From NCBI GenBank assembly GCA_903858935.1, contig CAIOKO010000278.1, positions 1-37,581 on the forward strand: DNA of 37,581 nucleotides, written 5' to 3'. The notes beneath the pieces are model-generated. The model was not told where the DNA came from. It ran no database searches and saw only the letters and a program-made list of their open reading frames with translations. The translations under genes and the position numbers were made by a program. Source of the DNA: an uncultured Schlesneria sp. (GTDB lineage Bacteria > Planctomycetota > Planctomycetia > Planctomycetales > Planctomycetaceae). This document shows positions 26,901-36,204 of this stretch, one piece after another. Each line of letters begins with the position of its first letter. Positions within the stretch are counted from its first letter, which is position 1.

Positions 26901-28622
26901 GAGCAAACCGCCTGGGCCGCGACGGAACGAATACCAGCCGTCATCGCGGCATTTCCCGATTCCACATGGAATCCTGCGGTGACAGTTCCGGCAGAGGTTC
27001 AGCAAGACTGGGAAACGACCGACGCGCGGGTGGCACTCGTTCGTGGATTACTGGAAATCTGCGGCCCTATTACGGGCGAAATGGTGAAAGAACGGATCGG
27101 CATCACCGCAGGCCAGGCAACCGCGTCACTTGAGGCACTTGAAGGGGAAGGGGTTGTCCTGCGGGGTCGCTTCTCCGCACCGCCCTCAAACGTGACAAAC
27201 GATCACGAATCGAATCTCGTGATTGAGGCTCCGGATGAATCGGGAGAATCCCGCAATTTCCCCAGCGTGACGAGTACGGAATGGTGTCATCGCCGTTTAC
27301 TCGCTCGTATTCACCGACTGACGATGGATGGACTGCGAAAGCAGATCGAACCGGTCGGCGTCGATGTCTTCTTCAGGTTTCTGACTCGTCATCAAGGCAT
27401 TTCTTGGTCACATCGCCGAGGAGGTTCAAATGGTCTTTTCGAAGTCATTGCACAACTTCAAGGACTCGATATTCCCTCCGTCGCCTGGGAACGTGACATC
27501 CTTCCGTTACGCATCGAAAATTATCAAGCAGAGTGGTTGGATGAGCTTTGTCTGACGGGGGAAGTCGGCTGGGGTCGATTATTCCCTCCACCCAGAAACC
27601 CTGATAAGTCCCGCCCAATGGCCAGCTTGACCCGAGTTGCTCCGGTCTCATTCTTCCTCCGTGAGGACGCGGTTTGGCTTGGTACGCGTTCACCGGAGCT
27701 TGACTTCGACGGCATCAGTAGTCCTGCGAGGCAAGTTTACGAACTGTTGGAAAGCCGCGGTGCGATGTTCGCTGCAGATATCCTTACTGCCACGCGAATG
27801 TTGAATGACCACCTCGACGATGCCTTGGGTGAGTTAGTCGCAAGAGGTTTCCTGACTGCAGACGGGTTTGCTGGCCTGAGAGCTCTCGTCGGAGAAAAAC
27901 CAAGCCCGTCGCGAAGGCCCGGCCGACAAAAAGTCGAACGCAAGCGAACTACCAAGGCTGCGATCGGAAGATGGTCGATACGTGTTGCTGCCAACCAATT
28001 GATCGACACTGAATCCGCTTCAGGCTCAAAACGCGATCTGAGAGTTCTGCCCGAAGCAGCCACGAAAACACAGCCCTTACACGATGCAAATCCAATTGAT
28101 CCTATCGGCGAGAATCCCCGGTTACGCCGCGAACGTGTGAACGAAGACTGGGCGTGGCAATTACTTCGCCGTTGGGGTGTCGTATTCCGTGATTTACTCA
28201 CCCGCGAAGATGGAGCCCCCCCCTGGTACGAGCTTCTACAAGTCCTCAGGCGTCTCGAAGCCCGAGGTGAAATTCGCGGTGGACGATTTATTTCAGGTGT
28301 GGCCGGCGAACAATTCGCGTTGACCGATAGCGTTCAGCACCTCAGACGACTTCGCGATGAAGGATCGACGCAAGAACTTGTTGTCGTTTCTGGTGCCGAT
28401 CCGCTGAATCTCGTCGGCATCATCACCCGACAAGAACGCGTTCCCTGCACCGCATCCAACCGAGTTGCCTTTTTCGACGGTCTGCCCGTGGCTTGCCTGC
28501 AAGGGGGTGAAATCCGCTGGCTGACACAAGTCTCGCGTGAGTCGATGCCCGCCATTCTCGAACGACTTCGCTCCGCCTCACTTCTGACGCCGGAAAAAGC
28601 AGCCAAAGTACCCGCGAAATGA
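23931..28622 (+). CDS. lhr: Full-length Lhr-type ATP-dependent DNA helicase
   Basis: A 1563-residue superfamily 2 helicase, about as long as E. coli Lhr (1538), hence with both the Lhr core and the long C-terminal region. Near the start are APTGSGKT (motif I, about 55-62), ISPLRALSND, DEIH (about 180-183), LSAT, and later TASLEMGIDVG and QRIGRSGH (motif VI). The core continues as winged-helix and Lhr-specific domains; the last third has several winged-helix-like stretches as in Lhr-CTD. Known Lhr proteins move 3' to 5' on DNA, act in interstrand crosslink repair, and some C-termini have uracil glycosylase activity. The ATG at 23931 is preferred; a TTG at 23916 is possible. It is a single gene with the RDD gene 256 bases downstream. 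Confidence 0.96.
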   Translation: MTNVCDTVEKSTRTSLNLFHPVIQEWFRNRFVGPTEPQEQGWPQIVAGRDILIAAPTGSGKTLTAFLAAINRLFQESEQGGLTNQIRVIYISPLRALSNDMHRNLEQPLTEILALAEEMGLNVPPIRVGLRTGDTPASQRATMLRRPPHILVTTPESLYLMLTSPKSRETLRHVETVIVDEIHALVRDKRGSHLAITLERLAEICPRKLQRIGLSATQRPMDQIARFLVGFGRDRIEDSRESIAEVSKPRRKKGLLPFDDDLTEFQSPVPLLNPAPEFNLPVILDIGHHRQLDLAIEVPNSDLGAVCMHEQWAEVNERIVNLVNSHRATLIFVNTRRLAERLTHQLSELLGEDAISSHHGSLAYKHRHDTEQRLKSGQLKAVVATASLEMGIDVGYVDLVIQIGSPRNIATFLQRIGRSGHALGLIPKGRLFALTRDELFECMAIMRAIRAGRLDIVPIPVAPLDVLAQQIVAEVASQEWNTDELFAMVRRAAPYHELSRYEFDRIVRVLSEGMTPGGERSRVFLHHDQVGRRVRARPGARMAAIANAGAIPEVFAIRVVTEEDHTVVGSVDEDFGTESQSGDIFLLGNTSWRIRYLRGGDLFVTDAGGAPPTIPFWRGEAPGRTLELSEEVSRLREDLEKRLDDPTDAENWLVLEANVNLETAHQAVEYARAQKAAIGLLPTLRRIVFERFFDESGGMQLVIHAPFGTRITRAWGLAMRKRFCRSFDFELQANADDDGIVLSLGPQHSFPLESMFPMLNPRNVQALFEQAVLIVPIFQNRWRWNATRALQVSRAKLGKKVPPALQRFRSEDLLTAVFPKLTGCQENVVGDIELPDHPLVKQTMDDCLYEAHDMDALKEVLGRIERGEIELLARDTREPSPFSYELINANPYAFLDGGEVAERRARAVSTRRSLTVESVQDLGRLDPEAISQVVAEAQPLVRNADELHDALLSRILLPEKEGLDWREFFQELVADGRATEVRWSTKDENIEQTAWAATERIPAVIAAFPDSTWNPAVTVPAEVQQDWETTDARVALVRGLLEICGPITGEMVKERIGITAGQATASLEALEGEGVVLRGRFSAPPSNVTNDHESNLVIEAPDESGESRNFPSVTSTEWCHRRLLARIHRLTMDGLRKQIEPVGVDVFFRFLTRHQGISWSHRRGGSNGLFEVIAQLQGLDIPSVAWERDILPLRIENYQAEWLDELCLTGEVGWGRLFPPPRNPDKSRPMASLTRVAPVSFFLREDAVWLGTRSPELDFDGISSPARQVYELLESRGAMFAADILTATRMLNDHLDDALGELVARGFLTADGFAGLRALVGEKPSPSRRPGRQKVERKRTTKAAIGRWSIRVAANQLIDTESASGSKRDLRVLPEAATKTQPLHDANPIDPIGENPRLRRERVNEDWAWQLLRRWGVVFRDLLTREDGAPPWYELLQVLRRLEARGEIRGGRFISGVAGEQFALTDSVQHLRRLRDEGSTQELVVVSGADPLNLVGIITRQERVPCTASNRVAFFDGLPVACLQGGEIRWLTQVSRESMPAILERLRSASLLTPEKAAKVPAK

Positions 28623-28878
28623 ACAGCGCCTAGCCGAAATTCACACATTCTGACCATCCGCTAAAAAAGCGGCTCAGTTGTCACTTCCTGAAATCCAGAA
28701 TTGAAGCTGTTGATCCAGCCAGTCGTGTCTTGCGTTCATTCAATGCGCACCGGTTTGAAAATCATTCGATCAAAGTGACATCTTTAGTGACACGTAGCCA
28801 GAATCACGAGAATCTGGTTATCGTAGATCGCATCCATAAGATTCACGGTACTTTATTAAAATAGACGGGACCCGACTG

Positions 28879-30615
28879 ATGTCCGATCCGACCGAGCGTA
28901 AAAGCGTCGCTGAACAGCCGATGTATATTCTTCTGACATTAGCGCTCGTGGGAATTATCTTCCTGACACAAATCATATTTCCCCTGGGTTTGTACTACGC
29001 CATCTACGGTGCAGTGAAACCTGGAGACTTGATTACAACTTCGGTTCCTGAATATTCACACGCGGCATTGTGGAAAGGCCGGATCTGGCACTCCTCCTTA
29101 ACCGTCGGGTCAAACCTCGATGGCAATGGGAACCTGAAATCTTTTGATCCTGCCACGGGTGCATCAACCGAATCCGGCATACAGATTCCATTTCCGATAT
29201 CGGGTCTGTTAGCAGACGGCGATCGGCTATGGGCGGTTTCGCCAAACATGGTGGTCCGCATTGAAGGTGACAAAGCAACCGAACTCAAACCGAAAGTATT
29301 ATTAAACCGACCATGCGATCCGTTTCTCTATGACGGTAAAGTCGCGGTGATCGACATGACCAAATCGGGAACGCCAAAACTTCTGGTACTTCGAGAAAAC
29401 GAGTGGGAGGATCTCGGTACCGTTTCGACCCCGTTAAGTCTCACATGGACAACAGTCGACGGCAAGCAGGTGTTGACTCCATCAAACAAGGCATCTGCCG
29501 TTCTCAGCCAATTGAACGATATTAAAGTCATCTCCCAAAACGACCAATTCCATGTGTTCGTGGCGGATGGTTCGATCGTCGCCTATCGAGCCGGCCTTGA
29601 ACTAGCGACTCCTTCCGCTCTCGCGCCAGACAACGTCGACGCGGCCGTCGATTTAAGCGACCTGAAAGACTGGGAAGTCGCCTGCCCTGCGACCGCCAAA
29701 ATCGGCCTTCGGGGTAAGGATCTTTTCAAGGCGGGCCTGGTGGATGGTCAACCCGTCGTCATTACAACACCGTCATCGACCACGGTTCCATTTCAGACAA
29801 GTTCGTTGATCGGCTATCGAAGAATTGATGCAACGTGGCAGAAAACCGCCGAAAAGCAAACCCCCGGAATGTCAGAACTCTTGACCGTCACCGATGGGAA
29901 AAAGACCTATGTCGGAGGCCTTTCAATGGTACAGACATTGCGCATGCATGAAGTGATTGGAAATGAAATTCATCCAACTGGTGCCGTCGTAAAAGCGCCG
30001 GTGCACCCATTAGAAAAGCCGATGAAGCAATTAGTTTTGATTGGCCAATGTGTCTATTGGCCCGCCCTATTTATGCTGGCTTTGGGCATCAATTGGCTGA
30101 TGTCGCACTACCGCCCGTCTTCGTATCAATTTGGCTTAACAACCGTCGAACTGGCCTCGATCACTCGACGGGGATTTGCTCGTGTCATCGACTATTTTCT
30201 TTATATCATTCCCATTTACCTTTTCGTGATGGCCATGGGAATGTCATCCAAAGAGCAAGTCGCCGAAAACATGGACAAAATGTTTGACTTTAGTCAGGGC
30301 GGGATGTTTCTTCAACTGGCCTGGCTCACGTTTGGTTCACTACTTATTCAGCTTGTGATCCTTCTTGTGACGTCTTTGTTCCAGGGGTATTGGGGTGTCA
30401 CTCTGGGGAAATGGATTTGTGGCATACGGACTGTCAGAACAACGCTTCGACCCTGTGGATTTCTGCGGTCGTTACTGCGCGAAATACTAATTGTTGTTGA
30501 TACAATTTTTACTTGGATATGGGTTCCGGCAGTACTGTCCATTGCGTTCACCAGTTGCCAGCAAAGGCTTGGTGATCTTGCTGCCGATACGATTGTGATT
30601 CGTAATCCAAAGTAA
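28879..30615 (+). CDS. RDD-domain membrane protein with large extracytoplasmic domain
   Basis: A 578-residue membrane protein. A hydrophobic segment at about 15-42 is followed by a long beta-rich soluble domain (about 50-385) with repeated WKGRIW/DGDRLW/YDGKVAV-like strands, resembling a beta-propeller. Then three or four membrane helices form an RDD domain: ITRRGFARVIDYFLY with the Arg-Asp pair, GYWGVTLGKWICGIRTV, and QRLGDLAADTIVI at the C-terminus. RDD proteins are proposed to act in transport or as membrane scaffolds; function here is unknown. The stop lies seven bases before the convergent YHS gene stop. The upstream 256 bases hold no gene. Confidence 0.88.
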   Translation: MSDPTERKSVAEQPMYILLTLALVGIIFLTQIIFPLGLYYAIYGAVKPGDLITTSVPEYSHAALWKGRIWHSSLTVGSNLDGNGNLKSFDPATGASTESGIQIPFPISGLLADGDRLWAVSPNMVVRIEGDKATELKPKVLLNRPCDPFLYDGKVAVIDMTKSGTPKLLVLRENEWEDLGTVSTPLSLTWTTVDGKQVLTPSNKASAVLSQLNDIKVISQNDQFHVFVADGSIVAYRAGLELATPSALAPDNVDAAVDLSDLKDWEVACPATAKIGLRGKDLFKAGLVDGQPVVITTPSSTTVPFQTSSLIGYRRIDATWQKTAEKQTPGMSELLTVTDGKKTYVGGLSMVQTLRMHEVIGNEIHPTGAVVKAPVHPLEKPMKQLVLIGQCVYWPALFMLALGINWLMSHYRPSSYQFGLTTVELASITRRGFARVIDYFLYIIPIYLFVMAMGMSSKEQVAENMDKMFDFSQGGMFLQLAWLTFGSLLIQLVILLVTSLFQGYWGVTLGKWICGIRTVRTTLRPCGFLRSLLREILIVVDTIFTWIWVPAVLSIAFTSCQQRLGDLAADTIVIRNPK

Positions 30616-30621
30616 ACGGCG

Positions 30622-31362
30622 TTACTTCTTTGCCTTCTCAGCCTCTTTCCGCTTCTGGTGGTCAGCCAGGACCCCCTCCGGGTCATCGTTAAATGCCTCG
30701 CGGCAACCGGTGCAACAGACATAATAGTTCTTACCCTTATGTGTCACAGTGATCGTGCCCAGTCCGCCAGTCACCACACACTCGGGCCCCGCAGTTCCCA
30801 CCACGGCCAGTCGCGTACCGTCACGCTGGTAACCGATTTCCGCAACGCGTGTGAAAAACGACTGCTGTTCGGGACGCTTCTCCATCAACAAAGTCACCCG
30901 GTTGTCATTCAGTACCGACAAGGTAGCTCGATGGATCTCTTTCTGTTCATCCACCTCCGATTCCAATATCAGCCGTTTCTCGTCCAGTTTGCCGCGATAC
31001 GTCCGCGACGTGTCATCCAATAAATTGACTACAAGCACGTACAGCTTTTTGGTTTCATCATAGCTGAGTAGAGCTGATTTCCAGTGCTTGCCCGCATCGA
31101 TGTTCCACCGAATTCCCCGGCTCTTGGGTTTCAGTTCCCAAAGCGATTCTGCCCGTTCCTGCCAGGCACCTGTCTGCGATCCGCGCTTAGGCTGACCGAC
31201 TCCGCGCCAGCCTCCAATCAGGACATTGAATTCCTGCAGAGCTTGAATCGACACGTTCTTCGTCGATTCAGCGGTTGGGTCGTTGGCCAGGATGTTGAAA
31301 ACGATGCCTAGCGAAAGGCCAGCGACCCAAAGGGCTCGTTTCAAGCGAGATGGAAAACGCAT
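30622..31362 (-). CDS. Exported YHS-domain protein
   Basis: A 246-residue protein with an N-terminal signal or anchor (about 8-27, LKRALWVAGLSLGIVFNIL). The ATG at 31362 is chosen because GGAG lies eight bases before it and because the signal starts right there; the longer frame of 67 further residues runs towards the rnpB gene and has no start signal. A lipocalin/DUF1579-like beta domain (about 40-180, IGGWRGVGQ) precedes a C-terminal YHS/TRASH-like metal-binding domain (about 192-235) with Cys195, Cys216-Cys217 and Cys220 in YYVCCTGCREAF. It may bind heavy metal or copper outside the cytoplasm. A Lys/Glu-rich tail ends it. Confidence 0.85.
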   Translation of the reverse strand: MRFPSRLKRALWVAGLSLGIVFNILANDPTAESTKNVSIQALQEFNVLIGGWRGVGQPKRGSQTGAWQERAESLWELKPKSRGIRWNIDAGKHWKSALLSYDETKKLYVLVVNLLDDTSRTYRGKLDEKRLILESEVDEQKEIHRATLSVLNDNRVTLLMEKRPEQQSFFTRVAEIGYQRDGTRLAVVGTAGPECVVTGGLGTITVTHKGKNYYVCCTGCREAFNDDPEGVLADHQKRKEAEKAKK

Positions 31363-31428
31363 TGTCTGCTCCTGAACGGATTCTTTCGCTGGGAAGTCGA
31401 TCTTGCTGATGATTGTGACAAAAAGAAA

Positions 31429-31858
<430 letters not shown>

Positions 31859-31992
31859 ACGCACTCTACGGCTTTAATGCGATTCTCGATAGGGTTCGAA
31901 GGAATCATCAGGAATTTGATTGCCAAAGAGCGGGATCAGTCGTTATCGGTTTTGTCGACTTCTTGTCCCGGAAATCTGAGACGCGACTCGCG

Positions 31993-34395
31993 CTACTGCG
32001 TTTCGATTTCGAATTGCGAGACCATCCATCCTCGGGTTATCGTGGATGCCGAACTGAAGCCTCGGGTCGGTGTGTCGCTGGCGACCGCCGCGACAAGTGC
32101 ATCCAAGGGGCTCGCAGAACCTCCGCGCACAGACCGCATCGCCACCGAACGAACGATCGGCTGATCCAGTGCGGGTAGAACCAACATTTCCGTTGCTGGA
32201 GGCGGGTCAACTGTGGCCAGAACTTTCAGTGTATCTCGACCAGCTTTGATGCCGTCAGGAAGCGAAGCCTTCAATTTCAGCTTGTAGTTGCCCCCCCCTT
32301 GATCGACCGGAATGAATGGATCATCCGGATGCGCCACCGAAATCGCCCAATCGGGACCCAAGTCGAGCACAACGACGTTGATATCATCTGCCGAATTATT
32401 GGTGATGGACAACACGACAACCTCGCCCTGGTTGATGTGTGCCAACTGCCCGGCGGGGAACGCCGTGAGTTTCTGCGGAAGATCCTGTTCGAGCTGAAAC
32501 CCCTTGGGGGTTTGCAACAATTCGGTTGACACCCGGTTGCGCAGCGTCGAAAGGGGATCGGTGTTGTCGAGTTGTCGCACAGCCTGGTACCGTGAAAGGT
32601 GCGTCAGTCGATCGACGACTGACTTGGCGGCCGAAGGATCAGCTGCTTTCAATTCGGGACGAATGGCAAGCGCCTCGCCGGTCGAATCACAAATCTGGTA
32701 GGTTTCGCCATTCTTGTTTGTCGTAACGAGAAAATCCGCAGGCCCAGAGTCGTTGGTCGCCAGTTCCAGCCACTTGGACCCGGCCAATCCATCGCGGACA
32801 CGTGTCAGCACGCGATCCTCTGCGGCAGGCACTTTCCCATCGGGTCGCAAGACCCGAACCGTTCGAATCAACCGCTGGCTGATTCCAGCAGGCACTGCCA
32901 GATCGCCGACTTTTGGTTTCTGCTTTCCGAATAATTTTGTGATATCTGTCTTTGACTCGGTTGACCCAGCTGAACTGACACGAACGAGCGCGATTTTCGT
33001 AGTATCATTTGGTTTTTGCGTACCCGCCGGGTGGATCGTGAACTCGGCACCCGTCTGCACGAGACCTGCAAGGCCCGATTTGAGTGTCAATTTTTGTCCG
33101 TCTGGGGTAACCGAGAGAACCGGAATCGACGCATCGGAAGCGGTCGAGACCTGACCGAGAAACGCTCGGTTCGGATCACCAAACAGCATGGGTGTCTGCA
33201 TCGGAAACTGCCCGTGGATACGCGCTTCAATCACGTCGAACAACTGCCGTATCGAGACATCGTCGCCGTATTGACCGACACTGTTACACAGCCAGTATGT
33301 CAAAGCTCCCTGTGACGGCCCCCCGTCAAAAGGAAATTCCCGCGCCAACTCTGATGGACGACACGCAGCCAGGACGACGGAACCACCCGTCTCTGCGGTG
33401 GCTGCCATGCCGCGTGTTGATTGAAATCCACGGGTACTGCCGCCAACCTCGCGACGTGCTAACACCTCCAGTTCGGCCGGCGTCCCGACCAGGCTTTGCT
33501 GGGAGCGTTTTGTTCGGTCAACGAATTCGACACCGCGAACTCGCACATTTTGTTCACCGCGTACAACCGCACGAGTTGCCCCACCTGAGTGGCAGCAATC
33601 AAACACTACGGTCACGACCAGCTTCTGATCTGACAGTTCATTCAGTAGCTTGACGATTTCGACATCTCGCACGTATCGCGCCGACGAATTTCCAATGTCG
33701 ACAGGGACGAGCGTCTCATCAAGACCGTTGGCTCCTTTGATTTTTGGAACGATCGTCGGACAGCGACCACCATGTCCCGAATAATGTATATAAACGTGGT
33801 CACCGGGAGCGGCGTTCTTTAACAGAGTACGAAATCCACCGACAATGTTCTCGTAGGTCGGCAACTGTTCGACTGGCTCTTTGGGTTTACCAGCCCCGTT
33901 GTCTGTCGACGTGAGTAGAATCAGGTGTTGGTCATTGAGTCTCGCCCGCTTCTTCAACAATTCTGCAATTCGGCGGGCGTCGCTCACGCAGCCGCCAAGA
34001 CTCGGGTAGGATCCTTCATCGAGTGAATTGGGTAAGTACAGATCACATCCAATGACCAAGGCATGAATCACGGGCCCCTTTGAGGATTTTGAACCAGACT
34101 TCACCACTGCCGTTGCGACGGGCTTTTTAACGACGCTGGAACTGTTGACTGACTTGGTTTCAACCCTCTTTTCTGATCTTTTTTTGGAAACGGGTTTCGG
34201 CTTGGCCAAAGGTTCGGATTTTTTGGAACTGGACTTGGAAGCCGTCTTCTTTGAGGTTTTTTTCGGCGTTTTCTTCGCTGCAGTACCCGCGACCTTGGTT
34301 GCTACCTTCTTTTTGACGACCGCATCGGCGACAGACGCTTTCTTCTTGACAACCGGCGATTTGACAGCTTCAACGGATTTTTTTGCTTTCGCCAT
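31993..34395 (-). CDS. Caspase-family protease (peptidase C14) with lysine-rich N-terminus
   Basis: An 800-residue protein. Residues 1-107 are a Lys/Ser/Thr/Ala/Val-rich low-complexity tail (AKK, KKTPKK and similar), like histone H1 C-termini, without a signal peptide. The caspase-like p20 domain is at about 108-275: VIHALVIGCDLY starts it, the catalytic His208 is in HYSGHGG and the catalytic Cys268 in FDCCHSGG, each after a beta strand as in metacaspases. The rest includes a long beta-rich part; the segment near 660-760 (VVVLSITNNSADDINVVVLD) resembles the DUF4384 domain of bacterial caspase proteins. The PLD-like gene ends 62 bases upstream on the same strand. The caspase probably cleaves after basic residues, an inference from the metacaspase relation. 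Confidence 0.93.
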   Translation of the reverse strand: MAKAKKSVEAVKSPVVKKKASVADAVVKKKVATKVAGTAAKKTPKKTSKKTASKSSSKKSEPLAKPKPVSKKRSEKRVETKSVNSSSVVKKPVATAVVKSGSKSSKGPVIHALVIGCDLYLPNSLDEGSYPSLGGCVSDARRIAELLKKRARLNDQHLILLTSTDNGAGKPKEPVEQLPTYENIVGGFRTLLKNAAPGDHVYIHYSGHGGRCPTIVPKIKGANGLDETLVPVDIGNSSARYVRDVEIVKLLNELSDQKLVVTVVFDCCHSGGATRAVVRGEQNVRVRGVEFVDRTKRSQQSLVGTPAELEVLARREVGGSTRGFQSTRGMAATAETGGSVVLAACRPSELAREFPFDGGPSQGALTYWLCNSVGQYGDDVSIRQLFDVIEARIHGQFPMQTPMLFGDPNRAFLGQVSTASDASIPVLSVTPDGQKLTLKSGLAGLVQTGAEFTIHPAGTQKPNDTTKIALVRVSSAGSTESKTDITKLFGKQKPKVGDLAVPAGISQRLIRTVRVLRPDGKVPAAEDRVLTRVRDGLAGSKWLELATNDSGPADFLVTTNKNGETYQICDSTGEALAIRPELKAADPSAAKSVVDRLTHLSRYQAVRQLDNTDPLSTLRNRVSTELLQTPKGFQLEQDLPQKLTAFPAGQLAHINQGEVVVLSITNNSADDINVVVLDLGPDWAISVAHPDDPFIPVDQGGGNYKLKLKASLPDGIKAGRDTLKVLATVDPPPATEMLVLPALDQPIVRSVAMRSVRGGSASPLDALVAAVASDTPTRGFSSASTITRGWMVSQFEIETQ

Positions 34396-34457
34396 TGTCT
34401 GACCTGCTGAAGTTTTGAAAACAGTCGGGATCGAAAACTTCCGAAATCAAATCGCTT

Positions 34458-36191
34458 TCAGTCCTGGTAGAATTCATCCCAAGAGATAGTTTGTTGTGCG
34501 GCGCGTGTCCCCCGAGTTTTGTCCAACTTCGCCACTTCCGGAAGTAATGGCATCGCTCCCCGTTCCGTGGTGAGGTTTTGTGTGGCACGAACGTCCCAGT
34601 CGTACTCGAAGATTTGCCCGTAGTACTTAGCGACCTTGGGACTGTAAATGATCAATCCCGCGTCGCGATTGAACCGAACTCCGTCGGCGGAATAGTTCTG
34701 GCTCGAGACCATCGCGACCTGGGAATCGACCACAATCCCCTTATTGTGACAGCCCCCCAACATTTTCACTTTGCTCATATCGAAACCAAACGACTTCATC
34801 GACTGCAACATTTCGCGAGCATTGCCACCATTCCGCAGAATAATTCGTAAGTCGACTCCCGCTTTTTGACGGTCGAGCAGTGCCTCGACTAGCTCCTTGA
34901 GTCCAGGCTTGCCCATCCCGTCCGGAAACGTGCTTGGGACCATGATGTATTGATTTTGAAAATACAGCGATTTTTTTGCCGAGAGGATCAACTTGACGAC
35001 GTTCTCGCCGTAATTATCAGGTGTCAATAACGGTTGGACGCGGACGGGATCAGCGGCGGTGAACGTGAATTTTTTGGCGGGAAAAATCTTCACTTCTTTC
35101 ATCGGGGCACGGACAGTACTTTCATCAGGCAAGACAAGATCAGGAAGTGCTGGGGGAACGAGCCCGCGCGTCCCGTCGGCCGCAACCCGTCGCGCCTCGG
35201 CAACGTCGAACTTGATGTATCCCTCGAAGGTCTTCGCGAGCTTCGCATTGTCGGAAATGACGTGCCATTCGCGGTTATGACCCGACAACAGTCTCCGCTG
35301 TGCGGCAGGATCGAGCTTCGATGCGTCCTCGGAAGGCTGGTTTGACCCCTGCCAGTTTCCGCTCGAAAGCCAGAATTGGTTGCTGTCGCGAACTGCAACC
35401 TTGATGTGATAGGCATTTGGATACAGGACTCCGACGGCAGCCGTTGAGGAATCGAACCTCTCTTTAAGAGCGGCTTTCAACTCGTCGACAACCTGCTCCT
35501 CGGTCATTTCACCTTCACGCTTCGGATTCGATTTGCGGTCGAGATTGAGCGTTAATGTCCCACTGGAATTGACAGCCGCGTCTTTAACACCTTCAAAAAC
35601 GTGCTTGGCGGTGAAGTCGTACATCGCGATCGTCAACGTTTTTTTTGTATCCTTCAGAAATTTCTGCAGCGTTGACCAGCCGGCGTCGGGACTGGCATGA
35701 CAAAGCAATGTCATCGCGCCGGTCACGGGAGCTAATTTCAGATCTTTCGGCTCAAGATACGCGCGACCGGGTCTGGCCGTGCCTCGCGTGACTTCCTCGA
35801 CCGCTGGCGTCTCACCGTGCGCGAGTAACCGTTCGGCTGAAACGCCCGACGGTGTGGCCACGGCAGCTCGAGTTCCTGCCTTGGTTTTGTTCAGATGAAG
35901 ATACTGCTGCGCCGGAGTCGCAGGAGCCACGTCGACTGGAATTCCATCCAGTTCAGTAGGGAGCAACTGATCTCCTAATGCCGACTCTGGGAGCTTGTTT
36001 AACACTGTAACGACAACACATGGCGTATCCGTCGGCCAGCCATTGGTAAATTTGAAACCTGTTTGGACGTCGACCACATTTCGATCACGCAGCAACTTAG
36101 TCCGGTATCGGTCGACAACGGCGCGAGCCGCAGAAAACGCTACCCGCAAAACGGCTTCGTACGCGTCATTATTCAACGGAGAATTCGACAT
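34458..36191 (-). CDS. Phospholipase D-like protein with two HKD motifs and Nal1-like N-terminus
   Basis: A 577-residue soluble protein, first gene of the operon with the caspase gene. Two HxK(x)4D motifs are present, H262-I-K264 with D269 and H482-N-K484 with D489, each followed by SSxN-type residues (LSSGNW, VSSQNY), so both halves of a PLD active site are intact. Such enzymes hydrolyse phosphodiesters of lipids or DNA. Residues about 30-92 (LRDRNVVDVQTGFKF, VTVLNKLPES, PTELDGIPVDV) resemble the N-terminal domain found in Nal1-like trypsin-family proteins. No signal peptide is seen. GAGGTG precedes the ATG at 36191. Substrate is unknown; a nuclease or lipase are both possible. Confidence 0.88.
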   Translation of the reverse strand: MSNSPLNNDAYEAVLRVAFSAARAVVDRYRTKLLRDRNVVDVQTGFKFTNGWPTDTPCVVVTVLNKLPESALGDQLLPTELDGIPVDVAPATPAQQYLHLNKTKAGTRAAVATPSGVSAERLLAHGETPAVEEVTRGTARPGRAYLEPKDLKLAPVTGAMTLLCHASPDAGWSTLQKFLKDTKKTLTIAMYDFTAKHVFEGVKDAAVNSSGTLTLNLDRKSNPKREGEMTEEQVVDELKAALKERFDSSTAAVGVLYPNAYHIKVAVRDSNQFWLSSGNWQGSNQPSEDASKLDPAAQRRLLSGHNREWHVISDNAKLAKTFEGYIKFDVAEARRVAADGTRGLVPPALPDLVLPDESTVRAPMKEVKIFPAKKFTFTAADPVRVQPLLTPDNYGENVVKLILSAKKSLYFQNQYIMVPSTFPDGMGKPGLKELVEALLDRQKAGVDLRIILRNGGNAREMLQSMKSFGFDMSKVKMLGGCHNKGIVVDSQVAMVSSQNYSADGVRFNRDAGLIIYSPKVAKYYGQIFEYDWDVRATQNLTTERGAMPLLPEVAKLDKTRGTRAAQQTISWDEFYQD

Positions 36192-36204
36192 AAGGCACCT
36201 CGTA
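36191..36204. repeat. 14-base direct repeat, copy 1 (other copy 37163-37176)
   Basis: TAAGGCACCTCGTA occurs here, overlapping the ribosome site and first base of the PLD-like gene, and again at 37163-37176 just before the tRNA-Lys terminator. The two copies bracket the 1-kb gene-poor stretch. In copy 2 the minus strand reads GAGGTGCCTTACG, that is, the same ribosome site followed by ACG instead of ATG. Chance identity of 14 bases in a window this size is not negligible. Confidence 0.4.
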
